A stretch of DNA of 64,000 nt, taken from Lutibacter litoralis. GTDB taxonomy: Bacteria; Bacteroidota; Bacteroidia; Flavobacteriales; Flavobacteriaceae. Position 1 is the stretch's first letter; each line of letters starts with the position of its first letter. The notes below the pieces were generated by a model. It saw nothing but the letters and a program-made list of their open reading frames with translations, searched no databases and was not told the DNA's origin. Made by a program: the position numbers and the translations under genes. The stretch spans positions 62,001 to 126,000 of the forward strand of contig NZ_BMNS01000002.1 of NCBI RefSeq assembly GCF_014646675.1. The letters run 5' to 3'. Positions 8,513 through 18,344 of the stretch are shown one piece after another.

Positions 8513-8965
8513 ATGAATATCTCTGAATTAAAAAAATCGATTACAACTATAGTTGAAAGTTCAACCGAAGTTGAAACTATACTTCAAAATATGTGCAACC
8601 TCTTAAAACAAGAAATTGAATATTACGATTGGGTTGGTTTTTATTTTAAAAACGGTGATAAAAACGAATTAAAATTAGCGCAATTTGCTGGTGAACCAAC
8701 AGAGCATACCATCATTCCATTCGGTAAAGGAATTTGCGGACAAGTTGCTTTAAGCAATCAAAACTTTGTGGTTCAAGATGTTGCTAGTCAAGATAATTAT
8801 ATTTCTTGTGGCTGGAAAGTTAAAAGTGAAATTGTAATTCCAATTTTTGTAAACAATAATAATGTTGGACAAATCGATATAGATTCACATTCTGTAAACC
8901 CGTTTACAAAAGATGATGAAAATTTATTAGAATTTGTTTGTGAAAAAATAGCCGAAATTTTATAA
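8513..8965 (+). CDS. GAF-domain protein, free methionine-R-sulfoxide reductase-like
   Basis: 150 residues forming a single GAF domain. Free methionine-(R)-sulfoxide reductase reduces free oxidised methionine with cysteine chemistry. Of the usual cysteines, Cys75 in GKGICGQ and Cys99 in NYISCGW are present; the third one of the E. coli protein (before the IPFGKG motif) is replaced by HTII. The end of the domain, SEIVIPIFVNNNNVGQIDID, follows the family closely. Two cysteines may suffice for catalysis and resolution, but a purely sensory GAF function cannot be excluded. Single gene with its own -7 box. Confidence 0.82.
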   Translation: MNISELKKSITTIVESSTEVETILQNMCNLLKQEIEYYDWVGFYFKNGDKNELKLAQFAGEPTEHTIIPFGKGICGQVALSNQNFVVQDVASQDNYISCGWKVKSEIVIPIFVNNNNVGQIDIDSHSVNPFTKDDENLLEFVCEKIAEIL

Positions 8966-9068
8966 TCTTTTTTACAATACATCATTTATCAATAAAAAAA
9001 CATAAAAATAAGATTGAGTTCTTGTTAAATTAGTAAATAGAAAACTATAAAAATCAATGTAATTTATA

Positions 9069-9099
9069 TTGTGTAAACTATTGATAATTATTAGCTTTG
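9069..9099 (+). promoter_or_regulatory. Promoter of purH (-33 TTG, -7 TAGCTTTG)
   Basis: TTG at 9069-9071, a 20-base spacer, then TAGCTTTG at 9092-9099: a full match to the Bacteroidota sigma-A promoter, 22 bases before the ATG at 9122. Confidence 0.7.
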
Positions 9100-9121
9100 C
9101 GCAACAGCAACAATACCACTT

Positions 9122-10648
9122 ATGACCACTACTAAAAAAGCAACATCTGCATTAATTTCTGTATTCCACAAAGATGGATTAGAACCAATTGTTAAAAAAT
9201 TAAACAACCTCGGAGTTACCATTTATTCTACTGGTGGAACTGAAAGTTTTATAAAAAATTTAGGAATAGATGTTATTCCTGTTGAAGATTTAACATCGTA
9301 CCCTTCTATCTTAGGCGGTCGTGTTAAAACCTTACATCCAAAAGTTTTTGGTGGAATTTTAGCAAGAAGAGACAATGAAAATGATGTATCTCAACTTGGA
9401 GAATATGAAATTCCTGAATTAGATATTGTAATTGTTGATTTATACCCTTTTGAAAAAACAGTTGCTAGTGGAGCTCCAGAGCAAGATATTATTGAAAAAA
9501 TTGATATCGGTGGAATTTCTTTAATTAGAGCTGCTGCAAAAAATTATAAAGATGTTATTTGCGTTTCATCTATGAATCAATACAATGAGTTTTTACAAAT
9601 TATAACCGAAAGAAACGGAGCAACTACGATAGAAGAACGTAAAAATTTCGCCGCAAAATCTTTTGCAGTTTCTAGTCATTATGATAGTGCTATTTTTAAA
9701 TATTTGAATAAAAACGAATTGGCTTTTAGAGAAATTTTTGACAATGCTTCAACTTTAAGATATGGCGAAAATCCGCATCAAAAAGGTTACTTTTTTGGAG
9801 ACTTAGACGCTTTATTTGAAAAATTACATGGAAAAGAACTTTCATATAATAATTTATTAGATGTTGATGCTGCTTTAAATTTAATAAGTGAATTTAAAAA
9901 TGATGCTCCAACATTTGCAATTTTAAAACACAATAACGCCTGTGGATTAGCACAAAGAACAACTTTAAAACAAGCTTATACAGATGCTTTAGCTGGTGAT
10001 CCAACTTCTGCTTTCGGAGGCGTTTTAATTTCAAACAAAGAAATTGATGAAGAAACCGCTGCCGAAATTCATAAATTATTTTGTGAGGTTGTAATTGCTC
10101 CTAGTTATTCTAATGAAGCTCTTTCACTTCTTAAAGGTAAGAAAAATAGAATTATTTTAATTCAAAAAGATATTGAATTGCCTAATTATCAATATAGAAC
10201 TGCGTTAAACGGAGTGCTTTATCAAGAAAAAGACAACAAAACAGATAATGCGAGCGTTATGTCAACTGCAACTATTGCAACACCTTCAGAAAGGGAGTTG
10301 GAAGATTTATTTTTTGCATCTAAAATTTGCAAACACACAAAATCTAACACCATTGTTTTAGTAAAAAACAAACAATTGTTTGCAAGTGGCACAGGACAAA
10401 CAAGTAGAGTTGATGCTTTGGAACAGGCAATTGCAAAAGCAATACATTTTAATTTTGATTTAACAAATGCAGTAATGGCAAGTGATGCTTTTTTCCCATT
10501 CCCAGATTGTGTAGAAATAGCAAAAAATGCTGGAATAAATGCTGTTATTCAACCAGGAGGTTCAATAAAAGATCAATTATCTATAGATTATTGTAATAAC
10601 AATAAAATGTCAATGATATTTACAGGAACACGTCATTTTAAACACTAA
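9122..10648 (+). CDS. purH: Bifunctional AICAR formyltransferase / IMP cyclohydrolase
   Basis: 508 residues, the normal PurH length. It catalyses the last two steps of de novo purine synthesis: formylation of AICAR with 10-formyl-THF and ring closure to IMP. The N-terminal IMP cyclohydrolase (about 1-195) is an MGS-like domain with STGGTESF, GGRVKTLHPKVFGGIL and the DLYPFEKTV strand. The C-terminal transformylase contains LRYGENPHQKGYF, KHNNACGLA and DPTSAFGG, and ends with the typical QPGGSIKDQ and MIFTGTRHFKH. It is preceded by a full promoter, and mreB follows 53 bases later with its own -7 box. Confidence 0.98.
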   Translation: MTTTKKATSALISVFHKDGLEPIVKKLNNLGVTIYSTGGTESFIKNLGIDVIPVEDLTSYPSILGGRVKTLHPKVFGGILARRDNENDVSQLGEYEIPELDIVIVDLYPFEKTVASGAPEQDIIEKIDIGGISLIRAAAKNYKDVICVSSMNQYNEFLQIITERNGATTIEERKNFAAKSFAVSSHYDSAIFKYLNKNELAFREIFDNASTLRYGENPHQKGYFFGDLDALFEKLHGKELSYNNLLDVDAALNLISEFKNDAPTFAILKHNNACGLAQRTTLKQAYTDALAGDPTSAFGGVLISNKEIDEETAAEIHKLFCEVVIAPSYSNEALSLLKGKKNRIILIQKDIELPNYQYRTALNGVLYQEKDNKTDNASVMSTATIATPSERELEDLFFASKICKHTKSNTIVLVKNKQLFASGTGQTSRVDALEQAIAKAIHFNFDLTNAVMASDAFFPFPDCVEIAKNAGINAVIQPGGSIKDQLSIDYCNNNKMSMIFTGTRHFKH

Positions 10649-10654
10649 TTTCAT

Positions 10655-10662
10655 TAACTTTG
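10655..10662 (+). promoter_or_regulatory. -7 element of the mreB operon
   Basis: TAACTTTG matches TAnnTTTG, 39 bases before the mreB ATG at 10702. No TTG was found at the ideal -33 position. Confidence 0.55.
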
Positions 10663-10701
10663 TAAGGTTCCGAAATAAAAATTAAATAAATAATAAAATA
10701 T

Positions 10702-11730
10702 ATGGGTTTTTTCGACTTTATGACCGAAGACATTGCCATTGATTTAGGTACTGCAAATACCCTAATTATACATGATGGTAAAGTAGTAATTGATGCACCT
10801 TCAATTGTAGCCAGAGATAGGTCAACTGGGAAAATAATTGCAACTGGGAAAAAAGCCAGTTTAATGCAAGGAAAAACTCATGAAAACATAAAAACAATTA
10901 GACCTTTAAAAGATGGTGTAATTGCAGATTTTGAAGCTTCGGAACAAATGATAAAGGAATTTATCAAAAATATACCAAGCATAAAAAAGCGTTTTTTCAC
11001 ACCTTCATTACGTATGGTCGTTTGTATTCCTTCAGGTATAACTGAAGTTGAAAAACGTGCAGTTATTGATTCTGCTGAGCATATGAATGCTAAAGAAATT
11101 TATCTAATTCATGAGCCAATGGCTGCTGCAATTGGTATTGGAATTGATATTATGCAACCAAAAGGAAATATGATTATTGATATAGGTGGAGGTACAACAG
11201 AAATTGCTGTAATTGCTTTAGGTGGAATTGTTTGCGATAAATCTGTAAAAGTTGCGGGTGATGTTTTTACGTCTGATATTGCTTATTATATGCGAACACA
11301 ACACAATTTATATGTTGGTGAACGCACTGCTGAAAAAATAAAAATCCAAATTGGTGCTGCAACAGAAGATTTAGAGACTCCTCCTGAGGAAATGTTGGTT
11401 CAGGGGCGCGATTTATTAAGCGGCAAACCAAAACAAGTACAAGTTTCTTTTAGAGAAATATCTAAAGCATTAGACAAATCTATTTTAAGAATTGAAGATG
11501 CTGTAATGGAAACACTTTCAAAAACACCTCCGGAATTAGCAGCCGACATATACAATACTGGCATTTATTTAGCAGGTGGCGGTTCCATGTTACGCGGTTT
11601 AGATAAGCGTTTATCTCGAAAAACAGACTTACCTGTATACGTTGCAGAAGATCCTTTAAGAGCTGTTGTTAGAGGTACTGGAATTGCCTTAAAAGATTTA
11701 GAAAAATACAAGAATGTATTAATGAAATAA
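10702..11730 (+). CDS. mreB: Rod shape-determining protein MreB (bacterial actin)
   Basis: 342 residues, the usual length. MreB forms membrane-bound filaments that guide the elongation machinery. ATP-binding motifs of the actin fold are clear: phosphate 1 loop AIDLGTANTLI, phosphate 2 loop IIDIGGGTTEIAVIALGG, and the adenosine motif YLAGGGSMLRGLD. EPMAAAIGIG is also typical. First gene of a five-gene operon mreB-mreC-mreD-pbp2-rodA that holds the complete elongasome membrane core; short gaps or overlaps join the genes. Confidence 0.98.
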   Translation: MGFFDFMTEDIAIDLGTANTLIIHDGKVVIDAPSIVARDRSTGKIIATGKKASLMQGKTHENIKTIRPLKDGVIADFEASEQMIKEFIKNIPSIKKRFFTPSLRMVVCIPSGITEVEKRAVIDSAEHMNAKEIYLIHEPMAAAIGIGIDIMQPKGNMIIDIGGGTTEIAVIALGGIVCDKSVKVAGDVFTSDIAYYMRTQHNLYVGERTAEKIKIQIGAATEDLETPPEEMLVQGRDLLSGKPKQVQVSFREISKALDKSILRIEDAVMETLSKTPPELAADIYNTGIYLAGGGSMLRGLDKRLSRKTDLPVYVAEDPLRAVVRGTGIALKDLEKYKNVLMK

Positions 11731-11751
11731 TACTATACTTTTAATTAAAAT

Positions 11752-12582
11752 ATGCAGCAATTAATTTATTTTATTAGAAAATTTAAATACTTTCTGCTAT
11801 TTATACTTCTAGAAAGCATAGCTTTTATTTTTATAATTCAGCACCATTCTTTTCATAAAAGTAAGTTTATTAACTCCTCAAATTATATTACGGGAGGTAT
11901 ATATAATACTGTAAGTTCTATAAATGATTTTTTTTATTTAAAATCTGAAAATCACAGATTGATAGAAGAAAATATCCGTTTAAGAAACTTATTAAATAAA
12001 AGCGAACTCAATTTAAATAAAGATACATTTATACTAAATGATTCCTCAAAATATGGACAGAAATACAAATATTCGTTTGCAAAAATTATAAATAATAATT
12101 TTACAAAAAGAAACAATACACTTACTTTAAACAAGGGAACCAACCAAGGAATCACAGCAGATTTAGGTGTTATAAATAGTAATGGGATTATTGGGGTAAC
12201 AAAAAGTACCTCAAAAAATTATTCAACTGTTTTATCTATTTTAAATAAAAATTCTAAAATTAATGTTCGTTTAAAAAATAGCAACCATTATGGAACATTG
12301 ATTTGGAATGGAAAAGATTATAACATTTTACAATTAATTGATATTCCAAGACAAGCAAAAATTAAAGTTGGTGATACCATTATAACAGGTGGGAAATCAG
12401 CCATTTTTCCTGAAGGCATAAAAATTGGAACTATTAAGAATTTTAAATTTGAAAGCAATCAATATAAAAATATAGACATTGAATTGTTTAATGATATGAG
12501 TTCCATTGGTTATGTTCAAATTGTTAAAAACCTTGAAAGAATTGAGCAACAAAATTTAGAAACTAGTATCTTAAATGAATAA
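11752..12582 (+). CDS. mreC: Rod shape-determining protein MreC
   Basis: 276 residues. One N-terminal membrane helix (about 11-31) is followed by a coiled-coil (about 58-85, rich in E/N/L) and the two beta-barrel MreC domains, with the typical AKIINNNFTKRNNTLTLNKG and GDTIITGGKSAIFPEGIKIG segments. MreC sits in the periplasm and links MreB, MreD and PBP2. It starts 21 bases after mreB and overlaps mreD by 8 bases. Sequence divergence is normal for MreC; position in the operon and motifs make the call safe. Confidence 0.94.
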   Translation: MQQLIYFIRKFKYFLLFILLESIAFIFIIQHHSFHKSKFINSSNYITGGIYNTVSSINDFFYLKSENHRLIEENIRLRNLLNKSELNLNKDTFILNDSSKYGQKYKYSFAKIINNNFTKRNNTLTLNKGTNQGITADLGVINSNGIIGVTKSTSKNYSTVLSILNKNSKINVRLKNSNHYGTLIWNGKDYNILQLIDIPRQAKIKVGDTIITGGKSAIFPEGIKIGTIKNFKFESNQYKNIDIELFNDMSSIGYVQIVKNLERIEQQNLETSILNE

Positions 12583-13081
12583 CTTAATTTTAAATAATTC
12601 AGTACGCTTTTTAGCACTCGTACTTTTACAAGTATTAGTTTTAAATCATCTCAATTTATTTGGATATTTAAATCCCATCGTTTATATAGTTTGGGTGGTA
12701 TTATTTCCAATTCGAAAAAATAAAAGTATTTTTTTAATATTAAGTTTTTTGCTTGGTTTAAGTATAGATTTTTTCTCAGATTCGGGCGGAATTAATGCTG
12801 CTGCAACTTTATTTATAGCATTTATAAGACTTCCTGTTTTAAAAATTGTACTTAAAAAAACAGATTTTGATTATTTACTATTTAATTTAAGAGCTATTTC
12901 ATTTGGGAAAGCTTTTTTATTCATAACTATTTTAACCTTTATACATCACTTTATAATTTTTAGTTTAACATATTTTAGTCTAGATTCTTTTTCAACAATT
13001 ATTTCTAACACAATTTTAACAAGTATTATAACAATAATTATAAGTATTTTAGGTATTATATTATTTACAAAAAAGAAGTAA
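12575..13081 (+). CDS. mreD: Rod shape-determining protein MreD
   Basis: 168 residues, almost entirely hydrophobic with five predicted membrane helices. The segments LNHLNLFGYLNPIVYIVWVV and GLSIDFFSDSGGINAAATL are characteristic of MreD in Bacteroidota (the family's D-x-F-x(3)-G-hydrophobic pattern). Integral inner-membrane partner of MreC. It overlaps mreC by 8 bases and ends directly before the start codon of pbp2, so coupling is likely. Confidence 0.93.
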   Translation: MNNLILNNSVRFLALVLLQVLVLNHLNLFGYLNPIVYIVWVVLFPIRKNKSIFLILSFLLGLSIDFFSDSGGINAAATLFIAFIRLPVLKIVLKKTDFDYLLFNLRAISFGKAFLFITILTFIHHFIIFSLTYFSLDSFSTIISNTILTSIITIIISILGIILFTKKK

Positions 13082-14935
13082 ATGAAACGATCTGGCTTAT
13101 TAACCTTTTTAATTATTTTTACGGCACTTATATTTATTGGGCGTTTGTTTTATTTACAAGTTTTAAATAATTCGTACGCCGTCCCAGCATTAAATAGCTC
13201 TGCTGTAAAAACAACTTACGATTATCCTGCAAGAGGTTATGTGTATGACAGAAATGGAACTTTATTAGTTGCCAACCAACTATCTTATGATATTATGGTA
13301 ATACCTAGAGAGGTGAAACCTTTAGACACTCTAGAATTTTGCAGTTTACTTAAAATTACCAAGGAAGATTTTATTAGAAAATTGGATAAAGCAACACATT
13401 ATTCCACAAGAATTCCTTCGCCATTTTTGATAGAATTGTCAAAAAATGATTACGCCTATTTACAAGAAAAAATGCATAAGTTCAAAGGTTTCTTTATTAT
13501 AAAAAGGTCTCTTAGAGAATACCCAATAAATGCTGCACCAAATGTACTCGGTTATATTAGTGAGGTAAATGAAAGTATGATTAAAAAGAACCCTTATTAT
13601 CAACTTGGTGAATTAATTGGAACTGCAGGTATCGAAAAAACTTATGAAGATATTTTAAGAGGAACTAAGGGCGTAAAATACATACAAAGAGATCGATTTA
13701 ATAAAGAAATTGGCTCTTATAAAAATGGAATATATGACACACTACCAGTACCTGGAAAAGATATAACTTTAACTCTTGATAGTAAATTACAACAATACGG
13801 TGAAGCATTAATGGTAAATAAACGAGGAGGAATAGTTGCAATTGAGCCTTCTTCTGGAGAAATTTTAGCATTGGTTTCTACCCCAACATTTGATCCTAAT
13901 TTAATGGTAGGCAGGGAACGCTCTAAAAATTTTACAAAATTATATTTAGATACTATTAGTAATCCATTATTAGATCGCGGCTTACAAGGAGAGTATCCTC
14001 CTGGATCTCCTTTTAAAGTTATTACAGCACTCGCTGCTTTGCAAGAAAATGTTATTACACCATCTACCACCATTCGGTGTATTAATAATAAATATCATTA
14101 TGGAAATAGAACTATGGATTGCCATTGCAATACATTTGGTAGCCCTATTGAATTAAATAAAGCTATTTATCGTTCGTGTAATAGTTATTTTGCCAATGCC
14201 TACAAAAAAGCAATTGAAAAATATCCTACTTCAACCGAAGGAATGGATGTTTGGAGTAACCATGTAAAAAGTTTTGGTTTAGGAAATTATTTAAATAACG
14301 ATTTATCAGTTGGTCAAAAAGGTTTAGTTCCCGATGGTAATTTCTATAATAAATGGTATCCCAATAATAGATGGACAGCTACTTATAACATTTCCAATGC
14401 TATAGGACAAGGTGAAATTTTAACAACACCTATACAATTAGCAAACATGACTGTAGCTGTTGCCAACAGAGGATTCTATTTTATTCCACACATTGTAAAA
14501 ACAATAAAAGATAAAGAATTAAATTCAAAGTTTACTACGCCTATAAATACCACCATTAATAAGGAACATTTTGAACCAGTAATTGAAGGACTTTTTAATG
14601 TTTTTGAAAATCCAAGAGGTACTGCAAGAGGCTCAAAAGTAAGCGGAATAGAAATTTGTGGTAAAACTGGTACGGCTGAAAATCCACACGGACAAGACCA
14701 TTCAATATTTATTGCCTTTGCTCCGAAAGACAATCCTAAAATAGCCATTGCCGTTTTTGTTGAAAATGGATACTGGGGATCTAGATGGGCTGGTCCAATA
14801 GCGAGTTTAATGATAGAAAAGTATTTAAATGGTGCAACAACTAGACCTTGGGTAGAACAAAATATGTTTAACGGTAGTTTACAACATGAGTACGAAAAAG
14901 AACTACTACAAGAAACTATAGACATTGAGAAGTAG
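13082..14935 (+). CDS. mrdA: Penicillin-binding protein 2 (elongasome transpeptidase)
   Basis: 617 residues. An N-terminal membrane anchor (about 5-25) is followed by the PBP dimerisation domain (PARGYVYDRNGTLLVANQLS) and the transpeptidase domain. The catalytic motifs are visible: SxxK as SPFK in PPGSPFKVITALAAL, SxN as SCN in IYRSCNSYFANA, and KTGT in ICGKTGTAENP. It crosslinks peptidoglycan in the periplasm during elongation, paired with RodA, whose gene follows with an 11-base overlap. Its ATG follows the mreD stop with no gap. Confidence 0.97.
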   Translation: MKRSGLLTFLIIFTALIFIGRLFYLQVLNNSYAVPALNSSAVKTTYDYPARGYVYDRNGTLLVANQLSYDIMVIPREVKPLDTLEFCSLLKITKEDFIRKLDKATHYSTRIPSPFLIELSKNDYAYLQEKMHKFKGFFIIKRSLREYPINAAPNVLGYISEVNESMIKKNPYYQLGELIGTAGIEKTYEDILRGTKGVKYIQRDRFNKEIGSYKNGIYDTLPVPGKDITLTLDSKLQQYGEALMVNKRGGIVAIEPSSGEILALVSTPTFDPNLMVGRERSKNFTKLYLDTISNPLLDRGLQGEYPPGSPFKVITALAALQENVITPSTTIRCINNKYHYGNRTMDCHCNTFGSPIELNKAIYRSCNSYFANAYKKAIEKYPTSTEGMDVWSNHVKSFGLGNYLNNDLSVGQKGLVPDGNFYNKWYPNNRWTATYNISNAIGQGEILTTPIQLANMTVAVANRGFYFIPHIVKTIKDKELNSKFTTPINTTINKEHFEPVIEGLFNVFENPRGTARGSKVSGIEICGKTGTAENPHGQDHSIFIAFAPKDNPKIAIAVFVENGYWGSRWAGPIASLMIEKYLNGATTRPWVEQNMFNGSLQHEYEKELLQETIDIEK

Positions 14936-16202
14936 AAAAACTAATATATTTTATGGAATTGATTGGGTTTTAATACTCTTTTATTTTATGCTTGTCTTAT
15001 TTGGTTGGATAAATATTTATTCTGCAACCATTACCGAGGAACAATTTGATATTATAAATTTTTCTACTGAATATGGTAAACAACTTATTTGGATTGGCTT
15101 AAGCTTCCCCATAATTCTTTTAATTCTTCTTTTTGATGCAAAATTCTACGAAAAATATGCTTCATTAATTTATCTAATTTGTTTAATATCTTTAGCTGGA
15201 CTTTTTATATTTGGTAAAAACATAAATGGAGCAACATCATGGTATAACTTTGGTAGTTTTGGACTGCAACCTTCAGAATTTGCTAAAGCTGCAACTGCAT
15301 TGGCTATTGCAAAATTAGTAAGCGATAAACAATTCAATTTAAAGAAAATAAACACCCAGTTACAAGCGTTTTTAATTTTGTTTTTTCCAGCAATATTAAT
15401 TACGTTGCAACCCGATCCTGGTTCAGCATTAGTATATACCGCGTTTATTTTTGTTTTGTATCGTGAAGGGCTACCTTTCTATTATATTACAGTAGGTTTT
15501 ATTACACTAATTCTCTTTGTTATTACCTTGTATTTTGGGTTTTCTTATACTTTATTAGGATCTTTTTTATTGTTTGTAATCATATTATTTTATTTTATTT
15601 TTTATAGAAAAAGAGCCTTAAAAAAGGGATGGGTTAAAATTTTAGGAATCTATTTTGTTGCTGCTTTTTTTATTTTTAGTGTTGATCTCGTTTTTAACCA
15701 CGTTTTTGAACAACGCCACAGAGACAGGTTCAATATTTTATTAGGTAAAACAACAGATATAAAAAATATTGGTTATAATACAAATCAATCTGTTACAACA
15801 ATAGCATCAGGGGGATTAACTGGAAGAGGTTTTTTAGAAGGTGAACGCACCCAAGGTAATTTCGTTCCAGAACAACAAACCGACTATATTTTTACCATTG
15901 TTGGTGAAGAGTGGGGTTTTTTAGGTACAACTATTGTTATACTTATTTTTACACTTTTTTTACTTAGAATCATACAGATAGCCGAACGTCAGAAATCAAA
16001 ATTCAGCAGGGTCTATGGATATAGTATTGCTGCAATATTCTTTACTCACTATACTATAAATATAGGTATGGTACTTGGACTACTTCCAACTATTGGAATT
16101 CCGCTACCCTTTTTTAGCTATGGAGGCTCAGCCTTATGGGGCTTTACTATATTGCTTTTTCTTTTAGTAAGATTAGATGCTAATAGGTCTTATGAATGGT
16201 AA
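14925..16202 (+). CDS. rodA: Peptidoglycan glycosyltransferase RodA (SEDS family)
   Basis: 425 residues, starting with a TTG at 14925 inside the end of pbp2. About ten membrane helices. SEDS motifs: WYNFGSFGLQPSEFAK, ITLQPDPGSALVY with the conserved aspartate, TTIASGGLTGRGFLEGERTQ, FVPEQQTDYIFTIVGEEWGF, and LPTIGIPLPFFSYGGSA near the C-terminus. It polymerises glycan strands together with PBP2. Last gene of the mreBCD-pbp2-rodA operon. The next in-frame ATG would remove part of the first helix, so the TTG start is preferred. Confidence 0.96.
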   Translation: MRSRKTNIFYGIDWVLILFYFMLVLFGWINIYSATITEEQFDIINFSTEYGKQLIWIGLSFPIILLILLFDAKFYEKYASLIYLICLISLAGLFIFGKNINGATSWYNFGSFGLQPSEFAKAATALAIAKLVSDKQFNLKKINTQLQAFLILFFPAILITLQPDPGSALVYTAFIFVLYREGLPFYYITVGFITLILFVITLYFGFSYTLLGSFLLFVIILFYFIFYRKRALKKGWVKILGIYFVAAFFIFSVDLVFNHVFEQRHRDRFNILLGKTTDIKNIGYNTNQSVTTIASGGLTGRGFLEGERTQGNFVPEQQTDYIFTIVGEEWGFLGTTIVILIFTLFLLRIIQIAERQKSKFSRVYGYSIAAIFFTHYTINIGMVLGLLPTIGIPLPFFSYGGSALWGFTILLFLLVRLDANRSYEW

Positions 16203-16271
16203 TTAAAATATTATAAAAACAATGACTATTCTAGCTGTCTGATTTAGGTATTAAGCAAAAAACTATATCAC

Positions 16272-16301
16272 AAAAAAAACATCCTAATATTAATTAGAAT
16301 G
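16272..16301 (-). terminator. Terminator of rpsT
   Basis: On the minus strand CATTCTAAT (16301-16293) pairs with ATTAGGATG (16288-16280), one mismatch, followed by eight T (16279-16272). It lies 25 bases after the rpsT stop. Confidence 0.8.
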
Positions 16302-16325
16302 CCTTTAATTATGTGTTAAAAAATA

Positions 16326-16577
16326 TTATAACGCAGCTACTTGCTTTGCTAATTTAGATTTTAAATTACTCGCTTTATTTTTGTGAATAATATTTTTCTT
16401 CGCTAATTTATCTACCATTGCGATAACTTTAGGAAATAACTCTTCAGCTTCTTTCTTTTCCGTTGTAGCACGTAAGTCTCTTACAGCATTACGCGTAGTT
16501 TTATGCTGATATTTATTTCTTAATTGCTTAGCGCGATTACTTCTAATTCTCTTTAAAGCTGACTTGTGATTTGCCAT
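16326..16577 (-). CDS. rpsT: 30S ribosomal protein S20
   Basis: 83 residues, basic and helical, the normal size. It begins [20 protein letters not shown], the S20 signature, and ends with [20 protein letters not shown]. It binds 16S rRNA in the small subunit. It lies downstream of tRNA-Glu on the same strand, 24 bases away, and is followed by a good terminator. proS, tRNA-Glu and rpsT are colinear on the minus strand. Confidence 0.98.
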   Translation of the reverse strand: MANHKSALKRIRSNRAKQLRNKYQHKTTRNAVRDLRATTEKKEAEELFPKVIAMVDKLAKKNIIHKNKASNLKSKLAKQVAAL

Positions 16578-16601
16578 TATAAAATTTTTTATTAAATTTT
16601 G

Positions 16602-16673
16602 TAGTCCGTAGGGGAATCGAACCCCTGTTACCAGGATGAAAACCTGGCGTCCTAACCCCTAGACGAACGGACC
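16602..16673 (-). tRNA. tRNA-Glu (anticodon TTC)
   Basis: 72 bases with complete cloverleaf. The acceptor stem GGTCCGT pairs with ACGGACT (first pair G-U). The anticodon stem CCAGG/CCTGG encloses loop TTTTCAT with anticodon TTC. The T arm is AGGGG-TTCGATT-CCCCT. Discriminator A at 16602; CCA is not encoded. It lies between proS and rpsT. Confidence 0.97.
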
Positions 16674-16761
16674 ATTATTTTTTTTGTCGATGACATTATT
16701 TCGTCATTGCGGATGCAAAAATACAACTATTTTTTATTCTGCAAAATATTTTTCAAAAAAA

Positions 16762-18240
16762 TTAATAAGCTTTTGCAAATAATACTCTTTGAGATGAATT
16801 TTTCCCAGTAAACACACAGGTTCCAGACTCAATTTTATTTTTCAAAGGAATGCATCTAATGGTTGCTTTTGTTAATTCTTTAATTTTATCTTCAGTTTCG
16901 GTTGTTCCATCCCAATGTGCAGATACAAAACCTCCCTTTGTTTTTATAGCTTCTTTAAACTCCTCAAAGGTATCCACCTCTGTTGTGTGCGTTTCTCTAA
17001 AAGAAATAGCCTTATTAAATAAATTATCCTGAATTTCAACTAAAAGCTTAGAAACAACAGAAACGACATCATCCTGAGAAACTGATTGCTTTTCTAAAGT
17101 ATCTCTTCTCGCAATTTCAACAGTGTTATTTTCCATATCTCTTTTTCCAATTGCAATTCTTACCGGAACCCCTTTTAATTCGTATTCTGCAAATTTTGCA
17201 CCTGGTCTAAATGTATCTCTATCATCAAACTTAACAGAAATACCTAATTTTCTAAATTCTTTTATAAATACATCAACTTTACTAGATATTTCAGCCAATT
17301 GTTCATCTCCTTTGTATATTGGCACAATTACAACCTGAATTGGTGCTAATCTTGGTGGTAATACCAATCCTAAATCATCGGAATGAGTCATTATTAATCC
17401 GCCAATTAAACGTGTAGAAACTCCCCAAGAAGTTGCCCAAACATATTCTTGTTTTCCTTCTTTAGAGGTGTATTTAACATCAAAAGCTTCAGCAAAATTT
17501 TGCCCTAAAAAATGCGAGGTTCCTGCCTGTAATGCTTTTCCGTCTTGCATTAAACCTTCTATACAATAAGTTTCAACAGCCCCTGCAAAGCGTTCACTTT
17601 CCGTCTTTAATCCTTTTATAACTGGCATTGCCATAAATTTTTCAGCAAACTCGCCATAAACATCTAAAATCAACTCTGCCTCTGTAATAGCTTCCTTTTT
17701 GGTTGCATGTGCAGTATGACCTTCTTGCCATAAAAATTCTGCTGTTCTTAAAAATAAACGCGTACGCATTTCCCAACGCACAACATTTGCCCATTGGTTT
17801 ATTAATAAAGGTAAATCTCTATAGGATTGAATCCAACCTTTAAATGTATTCCATATAATTGCTTCAGAAGTTGGGCGAACAACTAATTCTTCTTCTAATT
17901 TAGCAGTTGGATCAACTCGAAGTTTCCCTGGCTTATCCGGATCATTTTGTAATCTATAATGAGTTACAACAGCACATTCTTTTGCAAACCCTTCAGCATT
18001 TTTTTCTTCTGCTTCAAATAAACTTTTTGGAACAAATAACGGAAAATAAGCATTTTCATGACCTGTTTCCTTAAACATCCTATCTAATTCAGCTTGCATT
18101 TTCTCCCATATCGCATAACCATAAGGTTTAATTACCATACAGCCTCTAACTGCAGAATTTTCAGCTAAATCAGCTTTTACAACTAACTCATTGTACCATT
18201 TGGAATAATCTACTTCTCTCTTTGTTAAATTCTTACTCAT
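16762..18240 (-). CDS. proS: Prolyl-tRNA synthetase (eukaryote/archaea-like type)
   Basis: 492 residues from the ATG at 18238-18240; a TTG two codons earlier exists. It charges tRNA-Pro. Class II motifs: [20 protein letters not shown] for the proline-binding region, [20 protein letters not shown] for motif 2, and the [15 protein letters not shown] strand. The protein lacks the inserted editing domain of the E. coli type and has the C-terminal zinc-type extension ending in VLFAKAY, which defines the eukaryote-like form common in Bacteroidota. The anticodon-binding domain covers about 290-400. Confidence 0.97.
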   Translation of the reverse strand: MSKNLTKREVDYSKWYNELVVKADLAENSAVRGCMVIKPYGYAIWEKMQAELDRMFKETGHENAYFPLFVPKSLFEAEEKNAEGFAKECAVVTHYRLQNDPDKPGKLRVDPTAKLEEELVVRPTSEAIIWNTFKGWIQSYRDLPLLINQWANVVRWEMRTRLFLRTAEFLWQEGHTAHATKKEAITEAELILDVYGEFAEKFMAMPVIKGLKTESERFAGAVETYCIEGLMQDGKALQAGTSHFLGQNFAEAFDVKYTSKEGKQEYVWATSWGVSTRLIGGLIMTHSDDLGLVLPPRLAPIQVVIVPIYKGDEQLAEISSKVDVFIKEFRKLGISVKFDDRDTFRPGAKFAEYELKGVPVRIAIGKRDMENNTVEIARRDTLEKQSVSQDDVVSVVSKLLVEIQDNLFNKAISFRETHTTEVDTFEEFKEAIKTKGGFVSAHWDGTTETEDKIKELTKATIRCIPLKNKIESGTCVFTGKNSSQRVLFAKAY

Positions 18241-18344
18241 AATCAAAAGTTTGGCATAAATATTGCACCTTTTTTATTAGAAAATGCTAATTTCGACAAA
18301 ATTAGTTTTTTTTCAATAGGTAACAATAAAAAATTCAATTGATT

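Noticed and set aside
13717-14925. Open frames antisense to the penicillin-binding protein gene
   Set aside because: The plus-strand gene is certain from its SPFK, SCN and KTGT motifs, and the antisense frames show no recognisable domain or start context.
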